Positions 8,793 through 16,293 of a stretch of 64,000 nt of DNA are shown in pieces. How positions within the stretch are numbered: position 1 is the stretch's first letter; the number at the start of each line of letters is the position of its first letter. The DNA lies in assembly GCA_016705235.1 (NCBI GenBank), contig JADIYP010000006.1:1054001-1118000 (forward strand), read 5' to 3'. The notes beneath the pieces are model-generated. The model was given only the letters and a program-made list of their open reading frames with translations. It did no database searches and was not told the origin of the DNA. The stretch comes from Candidatus Leptovillus affinis. GTDB taxonomy: Bacteria; Chloroflexota; Anaerolineae; Promineifilales; Promineifilaceae. The position numbers were made by a program, and so were the translations under genes.

Positions 8793-9215
8793 ATGAAAAA
8801 ACGCGTCCTGTTCCTCTGCACCGGCAACTCCTGCCGCAGCCACATGGCCGAAGGGCTGACCAACCACTTCCTGGGTGATGCCTGGGAAGCCGTCTCCGCC
8901 GGTACGCAGCCATCCGGCTACGTCCACCCCCTGGCCATCGCCGCCCTGGCCGAACTGGGCATCGACATCAGCGGCCACACGTCCAAAACGGCCGACGCAT
9001 TCCGGCAAACCCAGCTCGATCTAGTCATCACCGTCTGCGACGACGCCGCCGAAAACTGCCCGCTGTGGCTGGGCCAGGGCCGCGTCACCCACATCAGCTT
9101 CCCCGACCCCGCCAAAGCCACCGGCACCGAAGAAGAGAAAACGGCCGTCTTCCGCCAGGTCCGCGACGACATCCGGGCGCAGGTGCTGCCCTATCTGGAA
9201 ACATTCAACAGCTAA
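8793..9215 (+). CDS. arsC: Arsenate reductase, thioredoxin-coupled low-molecular-weight phosphatase type
   Basis: The 140-residue protein has the LMW-phosphatase loop CTGNSCRS near the start (Cys9, Arg15), the HCys pair Cys82 and Cys89 (VCDDAAENCP), and the Asp-Pro motif FPDP. These match the three redox cysteines of Staphylococcus-type ArsC, which reduces arsenate to arsenite through a disulfide cascade ending at thioredoxin. The extra cysteines argue against a plain tyrosine phosphatase. The start follows GGAG. No arsenite pump or ArsR is next to it, so it stands as a lone detoxification gene. Confidence 0.88.
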   Translation: MKKRVLFLCTGNSCRSHMAEGLTNHFLGDAWEAVSAGTQPSGYVHPLAIAALAELGIDISGHTSKTADAFRQTQLDLVITVCDDAAENCPLWLGQGRVTHISFPDPAKATGTEEEKTAVFRQVRDDIRAQVLPYLETFNS

Positions 9216-9251
9216 CAGTCAGGAGCCACCTAATGCACGAGGGTGAATGGG

Positions 9252-9340
9252 ACACGGATAACACGGATTGAACGGATTCACACGGATTTTTAAGCAGTTT
9301 ATCCGTGAGAATCTCTTTAATCCGTCAAATCCGTGTACCA
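9252..9340. repeat. Imperfect inverted repeat of ACACGGATT words
   Basis: Words built on ACACGGATTGAACGGATT on the left and AATCCGTCAAATCCGTGT on the right form a long imperfect hairpin between arsC and the convergent beta-galactosidase gene. It could serve as a shared transcription end, but no clear T-run is present. Confidence 0.55.
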
Positions 9341-9344
9341 ATTC

Positions 9345-12300
9345 CTACTTTGCGGCCAATCTTCTCTTTTGCCACAAACGCCAGGCGACGATGCCACCGG
9401 CCAAAACTCCGGCGGTCAGCACGGCCGTTTCCCACCCTACCTTCCGCTTCACCACCATCGGCTCGGCGGGAATGGTGGGCAGGCCAAAGGCCACGTCGCG
9501 GGCAATGTCGTCGCCGGCGCGGAACGGCCGTAACCGGAACGCGTACCGGTACTCCCGCCCCTTCACCAGCCGGAACTCCGGGTGGGGCAAACTGCCCGCC
9601 GGCGTGTCGCCGCCCACCCCATTTTGTTTGTAATCAATCAGCAGGCTCACCTTCTCGCGGCGCGGCAGCTCGTGGATGCGCGTGGCGGCGGCTAAATCGT
9701 CCTGGGTGTACGGCCGGGCGGTAACGTTCAGCAGCGTGCCGCCCGCGTCGGCCACCAGCAGGCCGTCGCCCGCCGCGTTGGTCAGTGCGGCCCAGCGCAC
9801 GTCGCCCCGGTTGCCGTTTTCCTGCGGCCGGGCGTAGTTGTGGATGGCTTCCTCGACCGGCAGCGAATAGCGCCCGATGGCCGCGCCGGTTTGCCGGTCC
9901 CACATGGTCTCGTGCGGGCCGCGCCCCAGCCACGTCAGGCGGTCGAACTGGCCGGGCACGTCGGCCATCATGCCGAAGCGCACCATGTCGATGGCCGGCA
10001 CGAAGCGGCACGCCACCACCACATCGCCGCTGCCGTAGATGGTGTAGACGGCCGTCAGTGGGGAACGGCCGTGTTCCACCTGCCAGCTTACCGTTATTTG
10101 CACCACTGCGGGGATGGGGTGAGCGACGTGGAAAGAGTTGACAAATCTTAAAGATTTGTCAACTCTGCGCCAGGGCTGGCGGGCGTAACCCAGGTATCTG
10201 GCGCGGCTGTCCAGCACCAGCGGGGCCACGTCGTTGTCGATGGGCACGCGCCAGAGATTGGGCAGCAGCGGCCCGGCCAGCAGCGACAGGCCGGGCGTGA
10301 GAAATTCGGTTAATGCGCCGCTCTGGCGGTTGAAGGTGAGGGCAAAGCCTTTGCCGCTGACGGTAACGGACACGGCCGTTTCCATCACATCCAGCGGCGG
10401 CATCTCCCCAGGCGCGGCCAGGCGCGGCGCGGCCACCTTCACCGGCAAAGCGAACTGCTCCCAGGCGACCACGTGCCCGGCATCGGCCCAGGGCGCGGGC
10501 GCGGCCAGGACCAGTTCGACAAGCAGGTGGTATTCGCGGCCCGGTTTGGCGGTTGGCAGAGTGTAAGGGATGTGGAGGGAAACGGCCGTGCCCGGCGCGC
10601 AGTCCGGCGGGGGCAATTCGCCCGTCTGCACGGCCTCGCCATCCTCCGTCACCTGCCAGCGAAACCGGAGGCCGCTTATATCGGTGAAGATGTTCTTGTT
10701 GGCTACGCGCAGCCGCCCGACGGCCAGATCCACCGCCTCCAAAGCGATGGATTGGTACACCTTTTTCACCTGCCAGGCAGAAGGATGAGGCGTGCGGTCG
10801 GCGAAAAAGAGGCCGTTGCAGCCAAACATGGCAAAGTCGTATTCGTCGCCCAAATCGCCGCCGATGTGCCAGAGGGGACGGCCGTTTTCGTCGTGGCGCA
10901 AAATAGCCTGATCGGCGAAATCCCAGATGAAACCGCCGATGCAGTGCGGGTATTTCTCGAACACGTCCATGTACTTTTGCAGGCTGCCAACGCTGTTGCC
11001 CATCGCGTGGGCAAATTCGCAGATGACCAGCGGTTTGTCGGCCGTCAGCGGCCCGCCAACTGTTTCCCAGGTCAGGGCGGCGGTGCGGGCGGTGTAGCTG
11101 CCGCCTTCGGCGACGGCCGTCCACTGTTTGGCCGTGGGATACATGGTGGAAAAGATGTCCACGTATTCGCCGGTGTAATCTTGCTCATAGTGGACGGGAC
11201 GGCCGTCCAATTCATGCACGCGCTCGGTCAGGCGGCGGAATTTGTCGTCGCTGCTGGATTCGTTGCCCAGCGACCAGATGATGACACAGGGGTGGTTTTT
11301 GTCGCGGGCGATCATGCGCTCGACGCGGTCTTGCATGGCGGGCAGCCACTGCATGTCGCCGCGCATGGCGTCGCGGTAGCCGTGGGTTTCGATGTTGGCC
11401 TCGTCCATGACGTAGAGGCCCAATTCGTCGCACAGGTCGTAGAAGCGCTCGTCGTCGGGGTAATGGGAGGTGCGCACGGCGTTGATGTTGAAGCGCTTCA
11501 TCGTCAGCAGATCAGCGCGTAGGCGGTCCAGGGTCATGGTATGGCCGGTGACGGGGTCGAAGTCGTGGCGGTTGACGCCTTTGAGAAGGATGGCACGGCC
11601 GTTGACCCACAACTGCCTCTCCTGAATTGCCACCTGCCGGAAGCCGACGCGCGTATGGCGCACTTCGACAATCTGCCCGGCTTCGTCTTGGAGGGTGAGC
11701 AGCAGGTGGTAGAGATGGGGCGTCTCGGCGGTCCAGTGGCGGGGTTGGGGGACGGCCGTTTGCAGCGTAACCGAATTGGCGTCGGCGACGGCCGTCACAC
11801 CTACCGCCTCCCCCTCCTCCGTGCCCCCCGCGCCTCCGTGGTGGGCAAAAAGCTCGGCCTTGATGGTAAACGGCCGTGTCTCCCCACCCCATCGCGCCAG
11901 TTCCACCTGCACGCGCAAGGTGGCGTCGCGGAAATCGGCGTCAAATTCGGTGGCGACGGTGAAATCGCGGATGTGAACGGGCGGCAGGGCCAGCAGCTTC
12001 ACGCGCCGGAAGATGCCGGAGAGGAACCACATGTCCTGGTTTTCCAGGTAGGAGCCATCCGACCAGCGGTAGACCAGCACGGCCAGCAGGTTTTCGCCGG
12101 GCTGCACGGCGGGGGTGATGCGGAATTCGGCCGGTAACATGCTGTCCTGGCTGTAGCCGACCTGCTGCCCATTCACCCACACCAGGCAGGCGGAGCTGAC
12201 GCCGCCAAAATGCAGGATGATCTCGCGCCCGGCCCAGTTTTCGGGCACGGTGAAGGTGCGCCGGTAGGAGCCGACGGGGTTGTTGTCCGGATCGATGTTG

Positions 12301-12620
12301 GGCATGCGGTCTTTACGCAGGCTGCGGGGCATGTGGGCCGGGGCGTAGACGGGCGCGCCGTAGCCCTGCATCTCCCAGTTGGACGGCACGGGGATGGTGT
12401 CCCAGGCGCTGTCGTCGAAGGTGGGGAGGTGGAAGGTAGACGGCCGTGCCGCCGGTTTGGCCGCCCAGTGGAAGCGCCAGTCGCCATCCAGGGAAAGTTC
12501 GTAGGGCGAATGGCCGGACAGGGCCGCCACCGGATCGGGGAAGCTGGCGGAGGTGCAGCGGCCGGGTTCTTTGTTCAGGCCGAAAATGCGAGCGTTTTGA
12601 TAGAGGTGTTGGTTGTTCAT
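9345..12620 (-). CDS. lacZ: GH2 beta-galactosidase with C-terminal membrane anchor
   Basis: The 1091-residue enzyme follows the LacZ layout: sugar-binding domain (DGDWRFHW near residue 45), immunoglobulin-like domain, TIM barrel, and C-terminal beta-sandwich domains. The acid/base is Glu454 in SLGNESSSDD and the nucleophile Glu535 in ICEFAHAMGNS; E. coli uses 461 and 537. The last ~30 residues are unusual: a hydrophobic helix (TAVLTAGVLAGGIVAW) followed by KRR, as in a tail anchor. No N-terminal signal peptide is seen. An upstream in-frame ATG exists at 12728, but 12620 aligns with the family start. It lies in a minus-strand galactoside block with a symporter and an alpha-galactosidase. Confidence 0.92.
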   Translation of the reverse strand: MNNQHLYQNARIFGLNKEPGRCTSASFPDPVAALSGHSPYELSLDGDWRFHWAAKPAARPSTFHLPTFDDSAWDTIPVPSNWEMQGYGAPVYAPAHMPRSLRKDRMPNIDPDNNPVGSYRRTFTVPENWAGREIILHFGGVSSACLVWVNGQQVGYSQDSMLPAEFRITPAVQPGENLLAVLVYRWSDGSYLENQDMWFLSGIFRRVKLLALPPVHIRDFTVATEFDADFRDATLRVQVELARWGGETRPFTIKAELFAHHGGAGGTEEGEAVGVTAVADANSVTLQTAVPQPRHWTAETPHLYHLLLTLQDEAGQIVEVRHTRVGFRQVAIQERQLWVNGRAILLKGVNRHDFDPVTGHTMTLDRLRADLLTMKRFNINAVRTSHYPDDERFYDLCDELGLYVMDEANIETHGYRDAMRGDMQWLPAMQDRVERMIARDKNHPCVIIWSLGNESSSDDKFRRLTERVHELDGRPVHYEQDYTGEYVDIFSTMYPTAKQWTAVAEGGSYTARTAALTWETVGGPLTADKPLVICEFAHAMGNSVGSLQKYMDVFEKYPHCIGGFIWDFADQAILRHDENGRPLWHIGGDLGDEYDFAMFGCNGLFFADRTPHPSAWQVKKVYQSIALEAVDLAVGRLRVANKNIFTDISGLRFRWQVTEDGEAVQTGELPPPDCAPGTAVSLHIPYTLPTAKPGREYHLLVELVLAAPAPWADAGHVVAWEQFALPVKVAAPRLAAPGEMPPLDVMETAVSVTVSGKGFALTFNRQSGALTEFLTPGLSLLAGPLLPNLWRVPIDNDVAPLVLDSRARYLGYARQPWRRVDKSLRFVNSFHVAHPIPAVVQITVSWQVEHGRSPLTAVYTIYGSGDVVVACRFVPAIDMVRFGMMADVPGQFDRLTWLGRGPHETMWDRQTGAAIGRYSLPVEEAIHNYARPQENGNRGDVRWAALTNAAGDGLLVADAGGTLLNVTARPYTQDDLAAATRIHELPRREKVSLLIDYKQNGVGGDTPAGSLPHPEFRLVKGREYRYAFRLRPFRAGDDIARDVAFGLPTIPAEPMVVKRKVGWETAVLTAGVLAGGIVAWRLWQKRRLAAK
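10135..10165. repeat. Perfect 31-base palindrome inside lacZ
   Basis: GAGTTGACAAATCTT (10135-10149) is followed by one base and its exact reverse complement (10151-10165). It is AT-rich within a GC-rich gene and encodes RVDKSLRFVNS on the minus strand, keeping the frame open. Confidence 0.85.
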
Positions 12621-12774
12621 AGGGTTGAGATTGGAGATTGGAGACTGGAGACCGGGGCGGTCTGCATTCTCTGATATTGGTTGTTCTTCCTTTTTAGATT
12701 GGAGACGGATACGGCCGTTGCCGCGCACGCCGCGATGCTAGCGGGAAACGGCCGTTTCGGTCATCAAATCGGTA

Positions 12775-12783
12775 TGATATAAT
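12775..12783 (+). promoter_or_regulatory. Extended -10 promoter element
   Basis: TGATATAAT is an extended -10 box (TGn-TATAAT), 23 bases before the ATG of the DUF4160 gene. The region 17 bases upstream (TTTCGG) is only a weak -35. Confidence 0.5.
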
Positions 12784-12806
12784 GCGTCCACATCAAGGAA
12801 CCCATT

Positions 12807-13041
12807 ATGCCGACTGTTTTTATTGATGGCTACAAATTTCGTTTCTATTCGTCTTGATAGATTTGAACCGCCTCATGTTCACGTCATCAAAGCTGATATT
12901 GTAGCGAAGATTTGGCTACAGCCGGTCAGTTTACAGCATAACCACGGCTACCATCCGACTGAACTGAATCGCATTTTGCGGCTGACCCGTCAGCATCAGC
13001 GAGAGTTATTAGAGGCTTGGTATGACTATTTTTCCAAATGA
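12807..13041 (+). pseudogene. DUF4160 family protein, frameshifted
   Basis: The family start MPTVFIDGYKFRFYSS is encoded from the ATG at 12807, which follows AAGGA, but that frame ends at a TGA. Skipping one T continues as DRFEPPHVHV and the rest of the DUF4160 fold in the next frame up to 13041. The joined protein of about 77 residues would be full length. DUF4160 genes usually sit directly before a DUF2442 gene, as here, where they overlap by 20 bases; the pair has been suggested to be toxin-antitoxin-like, but its role is not established. An indel error, a decayed gene, or a +1 frameshift at TCT-TGA are all possible. Confidence 0.75.
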
Positions 13042-13288
13042 TGTTTCCGAACTGGTTACGGCTACGGCCGTTCAATTTGAGGGCAATATCCTCCAGGTTT
13101 CGTTGAGCGACGGCCGCATGATCAGCCTGCCGATAGATAAAACGGGCTGGCTCAAGTGGCTTGCCCAGGCCACACCCGAACAACGTCAAAACTGGTCGTT
13201 GGAACCGGGCGGGTATGCCATTTATTGGGAGGATTTGGATGACGGGCTGGAAGTTGCCCATTTGTTAGGCTTGCAACCGTTAGTTTGA
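13022..13288 (+). CDS. DUF2442 domain protein
   Basis: The 88-residue protein matches the DUF2442 pattern: a beta-rich N-terminal part (FEGNILQVSLSDGRMISLP), a conserved Trp-Leu segment, and a C-terminal IYWEDLDDGLEV motif. It begins inside the end of the DUF4160 gene, so the two are translated together. Small DUF4160-DUF2442 pairs scatter across bacterial genomes with a patchy distribution, consistent with a selfish or regulatory module. Its biochemical role is unknown. Confidence 0.8.
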   Translation: MTIFPNDVSELVTATAVQFEGNILQVSLSDGRMISLPIDKTGWLKWLAQATPEQRQNWSLEPGGYAIYWEDLDDGLEVAHLLGLQPLV

Positions 13289-13393
13289 GTCGAATAGGAA
13301 CGGCCGTATCCCTCCCCACAACCAGCTATCCCAGCCCCTCATCGACAGCACAGAAGTGTCTCGGACCGGGTTGGCCATTTGCTACAAGCCAAC

Positions 13394-13993
13394 TTATTCC
13401 TCTATAGGGCGAATGTTGAGCGCTATTGCATTTAGAATGTTCTGCATTTCCTCGCTGCGGCTAGCCGGCCCTAATGCACCCATAACTAGCATCTTATCAT
13501 CCGCAATACGCAAGACAATAACATAATGGTGCCTTTTATCTGGAGCCATTAAAAAAGATGCGCCATCACGCCCATTAATATCAACTGCTTCAACTGGCAT
13601 AACAACTTGAGTCCATTTCATCGTATTGGCAATATCTTTTGCCACGGCACTGGCTGGCTGGGGAACTCGCCACCTCCTGCTGAAATTTCCTGAATACGGG
13701 CCCATCGTATGCAGCATAAAGGTCACCTCAGTCAAAATAGAGCGATGGTTTTGTACCAAATCTGTTTCACTTGGCTCTACCCAGATCATGTTCTCCCCCG
13801 CTACTTCCCAGTCTGCGGGATACTCCAAAACAAAACCGTTTTTAATACTCCGAAATTCCAGGTCTTTCTCCATGACAAATTCTGTTGTTAGCTCCGGGGT
13901 ATCCGGATGACTGGTGATTGGCGCGCCAACGTTTCCAGCACATCCTACCAAACTCAGCAACAGACATACGAGCATCAGACTCTTGTGCAGCAT
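13394..13993 (-). CDS. Putative lipoprotein of unknown function
   Basis: The 199-residue product starts with a lipoprotein signal peptide ending in the lipobox LVGC (cleavage before Cys18). The mature part has a FRSIKNGFVLEYPADWEV segment reminiscent of PsbP/LpqN-like surface lipoproteins, with no catalytic motif that I can identify. GGAGAG precedes the ATG. It lies downstream of the GPH symporter on the same strand, so it may be co-transcribed and membrane-attached on the outer face. Confidence 0.75.
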   Translation of the reverse strand: MLHKSLMLVCLLLSLVGCAGNVGAPITSHPDTPELTTEFVMEKDLEFRSIKNGFVLEYPADWEVAGENMIWVEPSETDLVQNHRSILTEVTFMLHTMGPYSGNFSRRWRVPQPASAVAKDIANTMKWTQVVMPVEAVDINGRDGASFLMAPDKRHHYVIVLRIADDKMLVMGALGPASRSEEMQNILNAIALNIRPIEE

Positions 13994-14082
13994 TTAGCTC
14001 TCCAGTATTAACATCACCTGCTGACATCCGCTCCAGGTCATATACCCGTCTATGGAGGAAACGGCCGTCTCCTCTCCCCCCA

Positions 14083-15471
14083 TCAATCGCTGCTTGCCAA
14101 CACGGCCGTTTTCCGCCCCTGCAATTCCAGCAACAGCGCCTCAAACTTCGCCTCCGTCAGCGGGTAAAAGTACATAGCAATCATCGCCAGCACGGCAAAA
14201 GCCGCCGGAACCAGACTGACCATCGCCAGCAGGCCGGTCAGCGTCTGCGGCGATTGGGCCGCGTTGGGCTGGTAGCCCACCCAGGCCAGCATGTAGCCCG
14301 CCAGCGCCCCGCCCAGCCCGTTGGCCGTCTTCTTCACAAACGTAAAACCCGCCTGAATCGCCCCTTCGGAGCGCGTGCCTGTCTGCCATTCGGCGTATTC
14401 GTTGGTGTCGGCCACCATCGAATCAATCAGCGCCGCGCCCGGCGAACCGGCCACGGCCATGCCCGCCGCCAGAGCAATCAGCAGCGGCAAACTGGTCGGC
14501 TTGAGGATAAAAAACAGCACGCCAATGATGATCGTCAGGGAGAAGCCAAGCATGTAGGTGTTGCGTTTACCCAGCCGCCCAGCCATGTAGGGCATCCCAA
14601 TCGCCGCCAGCAAAATCGCCGGGCCGGTCGCCAACTGCACCGGGCCGAACAAATCGGCGCTGCCCACAAAGTAGGTGTAAAAAATGACGTTGGCGCTGGT
14701 GACCACAAAGTTGCCGATGCTGAACAGCACCGTCGAAACCATCAAAATCATAAACGGTTTATTTTGGATGAGGATGGGGTACAACTGGCGCAGGGTATAA
14801 CTCTGGTCGGGGTCGGCGGCCACGCGCTCCTTGGCCATGACGGCGCTGACCGCCACGCCAATCAGGGCGATGAGGCCATAGACCAGCCCTACGGCGCGGT
14901 AGCCCTGCTGCGGCGTCGGGAACAGGCCCACCAGCGGAACCGTGCCCACCACCGCCAGCCCCGTGCCGATAATCAGGCCGATGGCCACCAGGCTGTTAAG
15001 CTTGTTGCGCTCGTGGGTATTTTGGGTCATCGTCACCATCAGCGAGGAGTAGGGGATGTCTACCAGATCAAACGTAATGCCAAACACCAGATAGGTGACG
15101 TAGGCGTAGAGCAGCTTGCCGGTGTAGGAAAGTTCCGGTCCCAGGAAGAGCGCCGCAAAGTTCAGCCCGGCCAGCACGCCGCCCAGCAGCAGCCACGGCC
15201 GAAACCGCCCCCAGCGCGTCGGCTTCAGGTGGTCGAGGATGTAGCCGACGATGGGATCATTCACGGCGTCCAGCAGGCGGGCGACGAGGAACAGGGTGCC
15301 GACGGCCGTTGGCGTCAGCCCAAACACATCGGTATAAAAAACCAGCAAAAAGGTGCCGATGCCCCAAAACAAAATGTTTTTGCCGACAGAACCGAGGGTG
15401 AAGGCGGTCTTTTCGCCTTTACCAATGGGCGCGAGGGCGGCGGGCGGCGGGGAAATGGGGGGTGTTGTCAT
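14083..15471 (-). CDS. Glycoside-pentoside-hexuronide (GPH) family sugar:cation symporter
   Basis: The 462-residue, twelve-helix protein has the MelB/GPH hallmarks: DVFGLTPTAVGTLFLVAR near residue 50, the DAVNDPIVGYILD motif, RWGRFRPWLL, and a central loop followed by a second six-helix half. Such proteins import alpha- or beta-galactosides and other glycosides with Na+ or H+. It is flanked by TetR (31 bases upstream, same strand) and, further off, GH2 and GH36 enzymes, so a galactoside substrate is the simplest inference. AGGAG precedes the ATG. Confidence 0.9.
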   Translation of the reverse strand: MTTPPISPPPAALAPIGKGEKTAFTLGSVGKNILFWGIGTFLLVFYTDVFGLTPTAVGTLFLVARLLDAVNDPIVGYILDHLKPTRWGRFRPWLLLGGVLAGLNFAALFLGPELSYTGKLLYAYVTYLVFGITFDLVDIPYSSLMVTMTQNTHERNKLNSLVAIGLIIGTGLAVVGTVPLVGLFPTPQQGYRAVGLVYGLIALIGVAVSAVMAKERVAADPDQSYTLRQLYPILIQNKPFMILMVSTVLFSIGNFVVTSANVIFYTYFVGSADLFGPVQLATGPAILLAAIGMPYMAGRLGKRNTYMLGFSLTIIIGVLFFILKPTSLPLLIALAAGMAVAGSPGAALIDSMVADTNEYAEWQTGTRSEGAIQAGFTFVKKTANGLGGALAGYMLAWVGYQPNAAQSPQTLTGLLAMVSLVPAAFAVLAMIAMYFYPLTEAKFEALLLELQGRKTAVLASSD

Positions 15472-15501
15472 GAGATCTCCTGTTTATGTTTCTGTTGCTT
15501 G

Positions 15502-16110
15502 TTAACGGTTGGTTTTTAGCACGGCCGTGATCATCTCCAGCATCACGGCTTCGGTTTCCGGTTGGGACAGGTCACGCTCCAGACGCAGCAGCTTCCAGGT
15601 GAAAAAGTCGGTGAGCGTGTACAGTTGGTTGAGCAGCCATTCGGGCCGGGTTGATTGAGCAAGTTGGGGGGCGAAAGCGCGGCGAACCCAGGTTTCATGG
15701 AAGAGACGGCCGTCAGCCAAAACAGGCTGTAGAGCAGGATAACGCTCCTCCTGGACCAGCGAACGCCAGAGGGCGCGCCCCATCACCTCATAATGAGCCA
15801 CCACACAGGCCACGGCGGCGGCGGCGCTGCCAGGCTGTGGTTCGGCGCGCTGCATGTCGGGGCGGGCACGCGCCGCTTCGTTGGCGGCGGCAAGTAGATT
15901 TTCTTTGGAGCCAAAGTGACGCAAGATGGTTTTGGCGGTCACGCCAGCGCGTTGGGCGACTTGTTGCAAGGTGATCTGATCCAGCCAGGCTTCGTCGTAC
16001 AACGCGACAGTGGCTTCGAGGATGTGCTGCCGCGATTGGGCTTTGATTTCGGTTTGGGCGGTGGCGGTATACGGCCGTTTCCCCCCCACTTCTGACTGAT
16101 TGCCGCCCAT
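15502..16110 (-). CDS. TetR-family transcriptional regulator
   Basis: The 202-residue protein has an N-terminal TetR helix-turn-helix (ILEATVALYDE, then ITLQQVAQRAGVTAKTILRHFGSKENLL) and a variable ligand-binding helical domain. A GTG-free start at ATG 16110 is preferred over 16134 because it has GGGAGG in front. It lies immediately upstream of the GPH symporter on the same strand and probably controls it and the neighbouring galactosidases; the ligand is not known. Confidence 0.87.
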   Translation of the reverse strand: MGGNQSEVGGKRPYTATAQTEIKAQSRQHILEATVALYDEAWLDQITLQQVAQRAGVTAKTILRHFGSKENLLAAANEAARARPDMQRAEPQPGSAAAAVACVVAHYEVMGRALWRSLVQEERYPALQPVLADGRLFHETWVRRAFAPQLAQSTRPEWLLNQLYTLTDFFTWKLLRLERDLSQPETEAVMLEMITAVLKTNR

Positions 16111-16293
16111 GATCGCACCCTCCCGTTGATGCATCCAGACAACTTGTTGATCACCCTGAATTGATGTCCCGTATTATGACACCAATTCCCGTTCGCTGTC
16201 AAGTGTTACCGGTCACATTCGGTACAGGCTCTCAACATGACAGACCGCACCCGACCAGAGACCGAAGTCTACCCCGTCTCCAATCTCCAGTCT

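Noticed and set aside
12807..13041. Selenocysteine at the in-frame TGA of the DUF4160 gene
   Set aside because: Reading through TGA in the same frame hits a TAG at once or soon after; only a one-base shift restores the family sequence.
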